From Rothia sp. (in: high G+C Gram-positive bacteria) (lineage in GTDB: Bacteria; Actinomycetota; Actinomycetes; Actinomycetales; Micrococcaceae): a stretch of 64,000 bases of DNA. The notes beneath the pieces are model-generated. The model saw only the letters and a list, made by a program, of their open reading frames with translations. It was not told where the DNA came from and ran no database searches. The position numbers and the translations under genes are program-made. Positions 25,814 through 33,585 of this stretch are shown here, piece after piece. Positions within the stretch are counted from its first letter, which is position 1. Each line of letters opens with the position of its first letter. Where the stretch lies: NCBI GenBank assembly GCA_030529845.1, contig JAUMWB010000004.1, positions 45,609 to 109,608 on the forward strand, read 5' to 3'.

Positions 25814-26290
25814 CTAGTTGCTACTTACGGTTTCTTCGAGAGTGTCGAGCACTTCGTTGGCGGCGGTCATACCTGCATTGAGGTAGAACATTTCATCATC
25901 GACCTGGTAAGCGGAGTTAGAGGCTACAGCACCCAGGCTTGACCAGAGCGCAGCGTCAGTTAGCCCCGCAGCATCCCCGCTCTGTGCCCCATAGAAGAGG
26001 TAGTCGCCGTCTGCCAGGTCAAGCTGTTCAGCTGAGATATCTTGTGAGGTGTCTGCAAAGGTCTGGGAATCAGGGCGGGCTAGTCCTGCGTCCGCCGCAA
26101 TGGAACCGATGAAGCTTGAGACGCCCCAGATGCGGGTGCGGTCTGAGGTGTAGCGCAGGACTGCCCTCATCGGCGCACCCGTCCTCCTGGTACTCGTTTT
26201 GCGCCGCGCGCGCCCCCGCTCCTGCCCGAGAGCGCACCGCCTCAGCCAGCACTCGCAGCAGAGCGGCAATGTGGGCAGCAAGCAAAGAGG
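25814..26290 (-). pseudogene. Iron-siderophore ABC transporter substrate-binding protein, C-terminal remnant
   Basis: The reading frame from about 26170 to 25814 encodes the C-terminal third of a FepB/FhuD-type binding protein: LRYTSDRTRIWGVSSFIGSIAADAGL, followed by SAEQLDLADGDYLFYG, ending NEVLDTLEETVSS. Upstream, the homologous-looking sequence is broken into other frames (Arg/Ala-rich) and no signal peptide or lipobox exists. The N-terminal two thirds are missing, and the remnant directly faces a divergent permease gene that is itself truncated. It is a decaying siderophore locus. Confidence 0.8.
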
Positions 26291-26299
26291 GGCTCAATC

Positions 26300-27313
26300 A
26301 TGAGACCGCGTGTGAAAGAGCCGCGGGCGACCCTGGCTACTACTTGTGTGCTGGTTCTAATGTGCGCTGTCACCTGGTTGTCGTTGACCACCGGCACCTA
26401 TTCCCTGTCGCTCCCCCAGATAATTGCAACAGTAGCGGGTCGCGGCAGTGAGCTCGATGCCCATATACTGCTCAATCAGCGTCTCCCCAGGTTGGTTGCT
26501 GCGCTGGTGCTCGGTGCTTCCTTGGGACTGGCCGGTATGATCTTTCAATCTGTGTCTCGTAACCCCCTGGGTAGCCCCGATATTATCGGTTTCACTACGG
26601 GTTCAGCGACCGGTGCTCTCACCATCATGCTGGTGGTTCCAGCAGCAGCTTCTGGTTCTCCCGGTATCGGAGTTGCTACGGGAGCTCTTATCGGCGGTTT
26701 TCTCACAGCGATTGTTGCCCTTGTGTTAGCGCGTCTGGGGAGCCGAAATTTAGCCCACCAGCTCATTCTGGTGGGTATCGCGCTCGGTGCCTTGCTGGCC
26801 TCAGTCAACGACTATCTGCTCACCCGAGCTGATCTCGAAGCCGCTGAGGTGGATCGTACCTGGCAGTACGGCTCTCTCAACGCTCTGACCTGGTCACAGA
26901 CCGCTCCTATCGCTGCCTCACTCATTTCCCTGCTGGTACCTGCCCTACTAGCTGCCCGCAGCGTCCGCATACTAGAGTTGGGCGATGATCTAGCAGCCGG
27001 GCTGGGTCTGCCGGTGACTCGAACCAGCTATCTGCTTTTGGGGTTAGCTGTGCTCCTCACGGCCGGAGCTATTGCCTTGGGCGGCCCAATTGGCTTTATC
27101 GCGCTGATCGCCCCGCAGATTGCCCGGCGGCTCTGAGCAACGCCCGGTGCCGCCCTGTGGCAGTCGCCTCTGCTGGGGGCTGGCTTACTTGCCTGGGCTG
27201 ATTATGGTGCGGGGCATCTCTTTTCCCCGGTTCAGCTGCCGGTGGGTCTGGTGACGGGGGCGCTGGGTGGTGCCTACCTGCTCTGGCTGTTAGCCCGACC
27301 CACAGGTAAGTAG
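26300..27313 (+). pseudogene. FecCD-type siderophore ABC permease interrupted by an in-frame TGA
   Basis: The open part (26300-27136, 278 residues) is a BtuC/FecCD permease: several membrane spans, LNQRLPRLVAALVLGASLGLAGMIFQSVSRNPLGSPDIIGFTTGS, and GGPIGFIALIAPQIARRL, the segment contacting the ATPase. TGA at 27134-27136 then stops it, but the same frame continues ATPGAALWQSPLLGAGLLAWADY...ARPTGK to TAG near 27313, exactly the missing last two spans of a ~335-residue permease. A single TGG-to-TGA change explains it. With no ATPase gene nearby and a truncated binding protein, the transporter should be inactive. Confidence 0.85.
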
Positions 27314-27411
27314 CGTAGGGGTTTCGCCCGGCGCGAGGGCCGGGGCTGCCTTGGAGAACCTGGTGTACAGTAGGGCACAGAAAGAAAGCACGACCAAGAG
27401 GGACATGACCC

Positions 27412-27837
27412 GTGAACACCAAGCCAGCGTCATCAGGCAGCAAGCCCACCGAGATTCGCAATACCAAGCAGCGCCGGGCAGTCACCGCAACCCTCGAAAC
27501 CCTCGAAGACTTTATTTCGGCTCAAGATTTGCACCAGCTCATGCTCTCGCGCGGCGATAAGGTGTCACTTGCCACTACCTACCGCCTGCTCCAGTCAATG
27601 GTGGGTACCGGGGAGGTTGAGGCCCTTAAAACCGAAGACGGCGAAGCAATTTACCGCCGCTGCGATTCTGAGCATCACCACCATCACCTGCTCTGCCGCA
27701 TCTGTGGGGCTGCCCGGGAGTTCGAGATCCCCGAGCTCGAAGAGCTAGCTCTGGCAATTGCCGCGAAAAACGGCTACATAGAGGTCAAGCACGTCATTGA
27801 GATAACCGGCATCTGCTCTAACTGTTCAGCTCACTAG
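27412..27837 (+). CDS. zur: Zinc uptake regulator, Fur family
   Basis: 141-residue Fur/Zur-family repressor. Winged helix about 18-80 (RNTKQRRAVTATLETLEDFISAQDLHQLMLSRGDKVSLATTYRLLQSMV), then the metal-binding region with EHHHHHLLCRICG and the second CxxC in ICSNCSAH. The four cysteines form the structural zinc site. The neighbouring genes encode a ZnuABC-type importer, which makes Zur more likely than Fur. Start GTG at 27412 after a GAGGGAC-like site. Its 3' end overlaps the convergent znuB gene by 20 bases. Confidence 0.88.
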   Translation: MNTKPASSGSKPTEIRNTKQRRAVTATLETLEDFISAQDLHQLMLSRGDKVSLATTYRLLQSMVGTGEVEALKTEDGEAIYRRCDSEHHHHHLLCRICGAAREFEIPELEELALAIAAKNGYIEVKHVIEITGICSNCSAH

Positions 27838-28732
27838 CTGGCCTAGGCTGGGCAGCGGCTTCAGGGGTGCGGACGCGCCCCGAGGCTGAGTAGCGCTGGC
27901 GGACGGCCCGTGCCAGGCGGCAGGCCACGAAAATAATGAAGGATAGGGTGGTCACGTAGGGGCTAATAGGCAGGGAACCGGCCAGGGCCAATAGGATACC
28001 GCCTACCATAGCTATCTCAGCAAAGAGTATAGAAAGCAGCAAAGCTCGTAAGGGTGACGCTGTAATTTGAAGGGCTGCTGCTGCCGGGGTAATGAGCAGG
28101 GCCAGCACCAGCAGGGAGCCGACGACCTGCACCGATAGGGCCGTGGCGATACCCAGCACCACCATGAAAGCAATCGATAGGGCCTTGAGGGGAACCCCCT
28201 TTGCCGAAGCTACTATCGGGTCGAGTGAGGCAAACATGAGCGGGCGCCACATCACCGCCAGGGCCGCGATAATGACACCCCCGCCTATGATCATTGTGGT
28301 CAGCTGAGTAGAATCTACCGACACAATCTGACCCGTCAGAAGCGAGAACTTATTGGCTGCCCGTCCTGAATAGAGGGAGAGAAAGAGAATACCTAGCCCC
28401 AGGCCAAAAGGCATGAGGGCACCGATAATAGAGTCATTCTCGTGGGCGCGGGCCCCCATCAGGGCAATCAGCAGAGCTGAAAAGATGGAGCCGACGAGCG
28501 AACCGGTCACCACGTTATAGCCCAGTAGCAAAAAGAGGGCAGCACCGGCGAAAGACATCTCCGCAATGGCATGCACAGCAAAGGCATGTCGGCGCAGCAT
28601 GACGAAGAGACCGACGAAACCACCTATGACGCCCAGGATAGCTCCGGCGATGATGGACTGGCTCAATAGCGCTACCAGCTCGCCATAGCGGTCAAAAACA
28701 AAAACCCTACTCAAAAAATCCGTAAAAGTCAT
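27818..28732 (-). CDS. znuB: Zinc ABC transporter permease
   Basis: 304-residue ABC-3 family permease with about 8 hydrophobic segments; IIAGAILGVIGGFVGLFVMLRRHAFAVHAIAEMSFAGAALFLLLGYN and GVPLKALSIAFMVVLGIATALSVQVVGSLLVLALLITPAAAA are typical for ZnuB/MntB. It shares a single base with znuC (stop/start overlap at 28732), and lies in the order znuA-znuC-znuB. It imports Zn(II), less likely Mn(II), across the membrane. Confidence 0.92.
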   Translation of the reverse strand: MTFTDFLSRVFVFDRYGELVALLSQSIIAGAILGVIGGFVGLFVMLRRHAFAVHAIAEMSFAGAALFLLLGYNVVTGSLVGSIFSALLIALMGARAHENDSIIGALMPFGLGLGILFLSLYSGRAANKFSLLTGQIVSVDSTQLTTMIIGGGVIIAALAVMWRPLMFASLDPIVASAKGVPLKALSIAFMVVLGIATALSVQVVGSLLVLALLITPAAAALQITASPLRALLLSILFAEIAMVGGILLALAGSLPISPYVTTLSFIIFVACRLARAVRQRYSASGRVRTPEAAAQPRPASELNS

Positions 28733-29586
28733 CAGTTGGTTGCCCCCTTCACGGGTACACGTAGCTGGGGGTGGTCGGTTTCTAACGCGCAGTGGTGTTC
28801 ACCGTGTTCTCCGCCCACCACCACGTACCGCCCATTCGTCTGGATCACGGAGACAGGTGTCTGATAGAGATCTGTCAGCACCTCACTGCGCATGACCTGC
28901 TCCACAGAACCCACGGTGAAGCGTCCGCCCGCCAGGTAGAGCAGGCGGTCTACATGGTCAATAATGGGGTTAATCTCGTGGGTTACGAAGACCACGGTGG
29001 CGCCGTGCTCTCGGTTATAGCGGTGAATCAGGTCGGACACCGCATACTGGTGGTTAAGATCCAGAGACAACAGGGCCTCGTCAGCCAGAATAATCTTGGG
29101 GTCGTTGGCCAAGGCCTGGGCTATGCGCAGACGCTGCTGCTCGCCACCGGAGAGCAGGCCAACCGGTACATTGGCATAGTCGCTAGCGCCCACAGCCTCC
29201 AGCAGGGAATCAACCTTCTCCCGGTAGGCGCGGTTTTTAAGGCGGAAGCCCCAGCGGTGGCCGTCCACCCCCAGGCCCACAAAGTCGCGGGCCCGCAGGG
29301 GCATCTCTGTTCCGATAGCTTTTTGCTGGGGAATGTAGCCAACACCCGGGTTTCCTAGGCGGGCGGGAGCACCGAGCACCGAAATTTTACCGGCGCTCAG
29401 CTGGGTCAGCCCCAAAATCACTTTAATGAAGGTTGACTTGCCCGAGCCGTTAGGGCCCAGGACGGCGAAGTACTCGCCCTGGCCGATGGTCAGGTTGAGA
29501 TCCTGCCAGAGGGCGCGATGCCCAAAGGAAAGCCCGCCCCCGCTTATCTCAAGGGCGGGGGCGAGCTGGGTAGAAGAGTGAGCCAT
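28732..29586 (-). CDS. znuC: Zinc ABC transporter ATP-binding protein
   Basis: 284-residue ABC ATPase: Walker A GPNGSGKST, Q-loop GYIPQQKA, signature LLSGGEQQRLRIAQAL, Walker B IILADEALLSLD (Ala replaces the usual Pro after DE), H-loop FVTHEIN. The C-terminal part has a His-containing stretch (GGEHGEHHCALETDH) that may sense or bind zinc. It lies 5 bp downstream of znuA and overlaps znuB. Confidence 0.93.
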   Translation of the reverse strand: MAHSSTQLAPALEISGGGLSFGHRALWQDLNLTIGQGEYFAVLGPNGSGKSTFIKVILGLTQLSAGKISVLGAPARLGNPGVGYIPQQKAIGTEMPLRARDFVGLGVDGHRWGFRLKNRAYREKVDSLLEAVGASDYANVPVGLLSGGEQQRLRIAQALANDPKIILADEALLSLDLNHQYAVSDLIHRYNREHGATVVFVTHEINPIIDHVDRLLYLAGGRFTVGSVEQVMRSEVLTDLYQTPVSVIQTNGRYVVVGGEHGEHHCALETDHPQLRVPVKGATN

Positions 29587-29591
29587 AGGCT

Positions 29592-30551
29592 TTATGCTAC
29601 TGCCTTTTCTAGGGTGTCGATATTCTGGGTCATCCAGGCCAGGTAGCCGGTATTCTCGGGCAGAGTCTCGGTGAAGGAGACGCTGGCAACTCCGGCTTCC
29701 TGGGCGAAGGTGTAAATTTCAGTGGTCTGTGCTGTCTGGGTCTGCTCGTTGAAGGCGAGCAGGTCGATGCTGCCGCCGGTGAGGGCGTCCTTAGCTTCCT
29801 GCATAGTCAGCGGCGCAATGTCGCTTTCGCTGTCTACTGCTGCGGTGAGATCCTCGGGGGTGGAGTCGGTGAAGCCGGCTTCCTCTAGCAGGTAGCCCGA
29901 TACAGGCTCGGTTGCCAGGTAGGTGCGCTCTTCGGTGTCAAGGGCGGTAAGACGTTCCAGGAGCTGATCAGCGTCAGTTGAGAAGGAGGCCGCTGCGCTG
30001 GTGTAGGCATCGGCGTTCTCGGGGTCGAGTTCAGCTAGCTCAGTTGCTACCTGGTCGGCTACCTTCTTCATGGTATCCAGGTCGTACCAAACATGTTCGT
30101 TGTAGGAGTGAACATGCTCTGAATGGTCCTCTTCGGTTGAGCTGTGTTCTTCTGCCATATGGGCCAGGTCGTCGGCGCTAAAAAGGCCGGAAATTTCAAC
30201 GGCGTTGACCACGATCTGGTTGGGGTTGTCGGTGCCAGCCATCTCGGTCAGGAAGGTATCGTAGCCGCCTCCGTTCACCACAACCATATCTGCGTCTTTA
30301 ACGGTCAGACGGTCCTGGCTAGTGGCTTCGTAGGAGTGGGGATCAACCGCCGTGGAGGCAATGAGCGGAGTGACCTCAACCTTATCGCCACCTACAGCTG
30401 CCACCACATCGGCATAGACATCGGTGGTGGTCACTACCTGTAGGGTACCGCCCTCTGCGGTAGAGGAGCTAGTGCTTTCGCCCGCTCCACAGGCAGTCAG
30501 GGCGAGCGCCGATACGGCAAGCAGTGAGATGGAGGGGAGAATCTTTCGCAT
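29592..30551 (-). CDS. znuA: Zinc ABC transporter substrate-binding lipoprotein
   Basis: 319 residues. Lipoprotein signal: MRKILPSISLLAVSALALTACGAGE with lipobox LTAC (Cys21). The mature part is cluster A-I: VVTTTDVYADVVAAVGGDKVEVTPLI, HSYEAT, and a His/Glu-rich loop HMAEEHSSTEEDHSEHVHSYNEHVWYDLDTM (about 130-163), the usual mark of zinc rather than manganese proteins. A C-terminal half with FTDSTPEDLT and the metal-ligand region follows. It is first gene of znuACB, with a promoter and Zur-like box upstream. Confidence 0.93.
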   Translation of the reverse strand: MRKILPSISLLAVSALALTACGAGESTSSSTAEGGTLQVVTTTDVYADVVAAVGGDKVEVTPLIASTAVDPHSYEATSQDRLTVKDADMVVVNGGGYDTFLTEMAGTDNPNQIVVNAVEISGLFSADDLAHMAEEHSSTEEDHSEHVHSYNEHVWYDLDTMKKVADQVATELAELDPENADAYTSAAASFSTDADQLLERLTALDTEERTYLATEPVSGYLLEEAGFTDSTPEDLTAAVDSESDIAPLTMQEAKDALTGGSIDLLAFNEQTQTAQTTEIYTFAQEAGVASVSFTETLPENTGYLAWMTQNIDTLEKAVA

Positions 30552-30591
30552 GACGCTGTCCTTTGGTCAGGGTGATTTTTCTACTTCTGCC

Positions 30592-30621
30592 AGCCTACTC
30601 CTATCTGCGAATGGTTCGCAA
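30592..30621 (-). promoter_or_regulatory. znuA promoter overlapped by a candidate Zur box
   Basis: Minus strand: -35 TTGCGA (30621-30616), 18-nt spacer, -10 TAGGCT (30597-30592). The palindrome TGCGAATGGTTCGCA (30606-30620) overlaps the -35 and spacer. It has the 7-1-7 layout of actinobacterial Zur boxes and matches the Streptomyces-type TGAAAATGATTTTCA in 10 of 15 positions by my count. Zinc-dependent repression by the neighbouring Zur is the inference. Confidence 0.6.
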
Positions 30622-30663
30622 ATAAAGGGCGAGTACACCGCATCACACAGGAGGAAAGACACA

Positions 30664-30717
30664 AGGACGCCCGCCCCCTCCCCTGCCTCGGGGCAGGGGC
30701 AAAGGCACGGGCGTCCT
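30664..30717. terminator. GC-rich hairpin after the CNNM genes, arms ending AGGACGCCCG/CGGGCGTCCT
   Basis: AGGACGCCCG (30664-30673) pairs with CGGGCGTCCT (30708-30717), with an inner CCCCTGCC-TCG-GGGCAGGGG stem. It lies between the end of the CBS-protein operon and the znuA promoter on the same strand, so it should insulate znuA. No T-run. Confidence 0.6.
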
Positions 30718-30725
30718 CACGCAAG

Positions 30726-31817
30726 CTAGACAGCCTCGCTACCACTGCGAGAGGCAGCCTCTTGGCGACGGCGAACATGTTCCTGGGTGGTGTCCTTAAT
30801 TTCACCGACCAGCTCTTCAAGGATGTCTTCCAAGAAGAGCACACCCACGCTTTGACCTCGAGTATCGACCACGTGTGAAACGTGGGCCCGATTGCGCTGC
30901 ATGGTGGCTAGAGCATCGTCAATTTCGGTTTCGGGCTTGACGATGGACATCTGGCGGAGCTTCGACCAGGCGATGGGCTGGTCCATACGATCGGCTTCGT
31001 ACACCAGGGCGTCCTTGATGTGTAGGTAGCCCATATAGGTGCCGTCCTGCTCGTCCTTCATCACGAAGCGGGAATAGCCGGTATGGGCTACGGCCTTCTC
31101 CAGCTCTGCAGGGGTGCAGGGGAAGGTCAGGGTCACGAGCTTATCGCCAGGAACCATAATGTCTGCAACTGTCTTGGAACTAAATTCCAGTGCGCCGGAG
31201 AGAACGCCGGAACCATCGTCGACGGTGCCCTCTGCGGTGGACTGAGCCACGATACTTTGCAGTTCATCGAGGGTGAAGGTTGAGGAAACCTCAGCCTTGG
31301 GCTCAACCTTCATCAGGCGCAGGGCATGGTCGGCAATCCAGTTGAGCAGGCCTACCAGGGGCTTGAGGATGCGAGAGAGGGTTACCAGGGAAGGGGCAAT
31401 CCAGAGGGCAACGCCCGAAGCAGCCAGCGACACAGCAGCGTTCTTGGGCACCATCTCACCGAAGATAACGTGAAGGTAGGTCACCAGAACCAAGGCGAAG
31501 ACAAAGGCCAGAATACTCGCTACCTCATAGGGAATACCCACTGATTCTAGGGGGCCTGCAACCAGGTGGTGGATAGCGGGCTCGGAGACATTGAGAATCA
31601 ACAGCGAACAGACCGTAATACCCAGCTGGCAGGTTGCCAGCATGAGTGAGACGTTCTCGAGGGCGTAGAGGGTGGTGACAGCACGCTTGTTGCCGGCCTC
31701 GGCCAAGGGCTCGACCTGGGACCGGCGGGTCGACATAATGGCGAACTCGGCACCCACGAAGTAGGCGTTACCAGCAAGGAGTACAAAAAGCAGAGCGATT
31801 GCTACCCAGTCGTTCAT
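30726..31817 (-). CDS. CNNM/CorC-like membrane protein with CBS pair (short form)
   Basis: 363 residues: DUF21 transmembrane domain (about 1-190, four hydrophobic spans beginning WVAIALLFVLLAGNAYFVGAEFAIMSTRRSQVE), then two CBS domains (about 210-345: MVPGDKLVTLTFPC, FLEDILEELVGEI). It lacks the C-terminal CorC_HlyC domain present in its partner. Related proteins handle Mg/Co efflux or maintenance and are often mis-named hemolysins. It overlaps the preceding homologous gene by 4 bases, so the pair probably forms a heteromeric complex. Confidence 0.85.
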   Translation of the reverse strand: MNDWVAIALLFVLLAGNAYFVGAEFAIMSTRRSQVEPLAEAGNKRAVTTLYALENVSLMLATCQLGITVCSLLILNVSEPAIHHLVAGPLESVGIPYEVASILAFVFALVLVTYLHVIFGEMVPKNAAVSLAASGVALWIAPSLVTLSRILKPLVGLLNWIADHALRLMKVEPKAEVSSTFTLDELQSIVAQSTAEGTVDDGSGVLSGALEFSSKTVADIMVPGDKLVTLTFPCTPAELEKAVAHTGYSRFVMKDEQDGTYMGYLHIKDALVYEADRMDQPIAWSKLRQMSIVKPETEIDDALATMQRNRAHVSHVVDTRGQSVGVLFLEDILEELVGEIKDTTQEHVRRRQEAASRSGSEAV

Positions 31818-33181
31818 CGGCGAGCCTCCTTTCCTGCGGTAAACGAGCCAGCGGTGGTCGCATCAGCTCCTTCAAGAGGGTGGACCTCGGGAATGTAGCG
31901 GATGCGGTCTACTCGTCGCTGTTCCATTTTTTCAACGCGTAGGCGGCCGCCCTCAACGGGTACCAGGTCGCCGGTTTCCGGCACACGGCCCAGGTGGTCC
32001 ATCATGAAACCACCCATCGTCTCATAGGCCGGGTCTTCATCCACATCTAAAGTGCCGATGTAGTCCTTGACTTCATCGGGGCGCAGCAGGCCGGAGAAGA
32101 TGTAGTCTCCATTACCCACCCGCAGGGGGCGTTCGTCGAAGGAGTTGGTGTCGTGTTCATCGGAGACCTCGCCGACGATTTCTTCAACCAGGTCCTCAAG
32201 GGTGGTGATACCGGCCGTACCACCATACTCATCGAGTACCACTGCCAGCTGCAGGGCACCCTCGCGGAGCTGCATGAGTAGGGAGTCAAGGTGCACAGTT
32301 TCTGGTACTTGAAGCACGTCTTCCATCAGCGCACCGGCCTCCAGCACATCGCGTTTATCAAGCGGCAGACCCACGGCTTTCTTGACGTGGATAACGCCAA
32401 CAATGTTGTCCTGGTCCTCGCGATAGAGGGGGAAACGGGAGTGACCGGTAGTGCGAGCCAGCTCGATTACGTCACTCACGGGGGCAGTGTCTTCGAGCAT
32501 GATGACCTTGCGGCGGGGGGTCATCACATCGGCTGCGGTTAGCTCAGCGAAGGAGAGGGTCTTATCAACAAAGCGAGCAGTATCGGAGTCCAGGGTACCC
32601 AGGTCGGCTGAGCGACGCACCATGGAGGAGAGTTCCTCGGGTGAGCGGGCAGCAGACAGTTCTTCCTTAGCTTCCATACCAAAGCGGTGCAGAATCCAGT
32701 TGGCAGAGCCGTTGGCGGTACGCACAATCGGCCCCATGACCTTGGTAAAGAGCAACTGACCAGGAGCCAGGACGCGGGCCACCCGGTAGGGTTCGGCAAT
32801 TGCCAGGTTTTTGGGAACCAGCTCACCGATAATCATGGAGAGCAGGGTGGCTATACCCATGGAGAAAATAAGGGTAAGGGCGGAGGCAAGTGAGGGAGCC
32901 AGCCCCCAGGAGGCGATAGTGTCGCCAGCCAGCGCATTGATGCCGCTATCGAGGGTGTAGCCTGTCAGCAGGGTGGTGATAGTGATACCCAGCTGACAGC
33001 TGGAGAGCTGGGTTGAGAGGGACTTGAGGCAGGCAAGCACTCGCTCACCTGCGGCGTCCCCTCGGTCAATTTCTTGCTGGACCTTGGACTGGTCAAGAGC
33101 CACCAGCGAAAATTCTACGGCTACAAAGAAGCCGGTGCCCAGGATGAGAATAAAGCCTATGAGGAGCAGGAGCCATTCCAT
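31814..33181 (-). CDS. CNNM/CorC-like membrane protein with CBS pair and CorC_HlyC domain
   Basis: 455 residues: DUF21 membrane domain (about 1-200), CBS pair (about 215-340; MTPRRKVIMLEDTAPVSDVIELART, GTAGITTLEDLVEEIVGEVSDEHD), and the C-terminal transporter-associated CorC_HlyC domain (about 355-430, YETMGGFMMDHLGRVPETGD). First gene of a two-gene operon with the shorter paralogue. It diverges from kgd, with a 404-bp gap between them. Confidence 0.88.
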   Translation of the reverse strand: MEWLLLLIGFILILGTGFFVAVEFSLVALDQSKVQQEIDRGDAAGERVLACLKSLSTQLSSCQLGITITTLLTGYTLDSGINALAGDTIASWGLAPSLASALTLIFSMGIATLLSMIIGELVPKNLAIAEPYRVARVLAPGQLLFTKVMGPIVRTANGSANWILHRFGMEAKEELSAARSPEELSSMVRRSADLGTLDSDTARFVDKTLSFAELTAADVMTPRRKVIMLEDTAPVSDVIELARTTGHSRFPLYREDQDNIVGVIHVKKAVGLPLDKRDVLEAGALMEDVLQVPETVHLDSLLMQLREGALQLAVVLDEYGGTAGITTLEDLVEEIVGEVSDEHDTNSFDERPLRVGNGDYIFSGLLRPDEVKDYIGTLDVDEDPAYETMGGFMMDHLGRVPETGDLVPVEGGRLRVEKMEQRRVDRIRYIPEVHPLEGADATTAGSFTAGKEARR

Positions 33182-33439
33182 GGTTTAGGCGCTCACCGCC
33201 TCTTGGGCTAGGTGCGTCTGTTCTAGGATGCGGACGCCCGTGGTCTGGTATAGGGGTTCTATGCGCCTAGGCGCTCGTGAGGGCTGCGAGCTTGCGCAGC
33301 AACTAGAAGGGTCTTCCATAGTGGTCAATTCTAGCGAATATCTAGCGGTTTACTCAGTGGGCCCCCTTTCACCACCTGCGAAACGTGAGCCCATTTATAC
33401 CGGACAGCACGTACGTGAGATGTCATAGAAAGTAGTGCG

Positions 33440-33469
33440 TTGGACGAACCCCTAAAACACTTCTAAACT
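33440..33469 (+). promoter_or_regulatory. Candidate kgd promoter
   Basis: TTGGAC (33440-33445), 18-nt spacer, TAAACT (33464-33469). Transcription would begin near 33476, leaving a leader of about 110 nt that holds a 9-bp hairpin. Confidence 0.5.
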
Positions 33470-33527
33470 AGACAAAGATATGCGGTACATCACGCGCCCA
33501 ACGTAGTGTGCGATGCCCGCCCACCTC

Positions 33528-33549
33528 GTGCCAAAAGCGGTTTTGGCAC
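33528..33549 (+). promoter_or_regulatory. Leader hairpin GTGCCAAAA-GCGG-TTTTGGCAC before kgd
   Basis: 9-bp perfect arms and a 4-nt loop, ending 36 bp before the GTG start. It may be an operator or an RNA hairpin; no ligand is suggested by the sequence. Confidence 0.45.
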
Positions 33550-33585
33550 TCAGCAATCACAAGAGATGGAAGAGGCGTAAGAGAA

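Larger units (their letters stand above)
33182..33585. other. Divergent intergenic region between the CNNM operon and kgd
   Basis: 404 bases without a supported gene; short ORFs here lack ribosome sites and family features. It contains the kgd promoter (33440-33469), a hairpin in the kgd leader (33528-33549), and one GGACGCC word (around 33231). Confidence 0.5.

Noticed and set aside
15108-27136. TGA used as Trp codon, because two genes are interrupted by TGA where Trp fits
   Set aside because: Only these two already damaged loci show it; the other large genes are uninterrupted and use ordinary stops, so nonsense mutation is the simpler explanation.
30726-33181. Hemolysin/toxin function for the TlyC-like genes
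   Set aside because: Domain content (DUF21, CBS pair, CorC_HlyC) fits CNNM-type ion transport; the hemolysin label in this family is historical.
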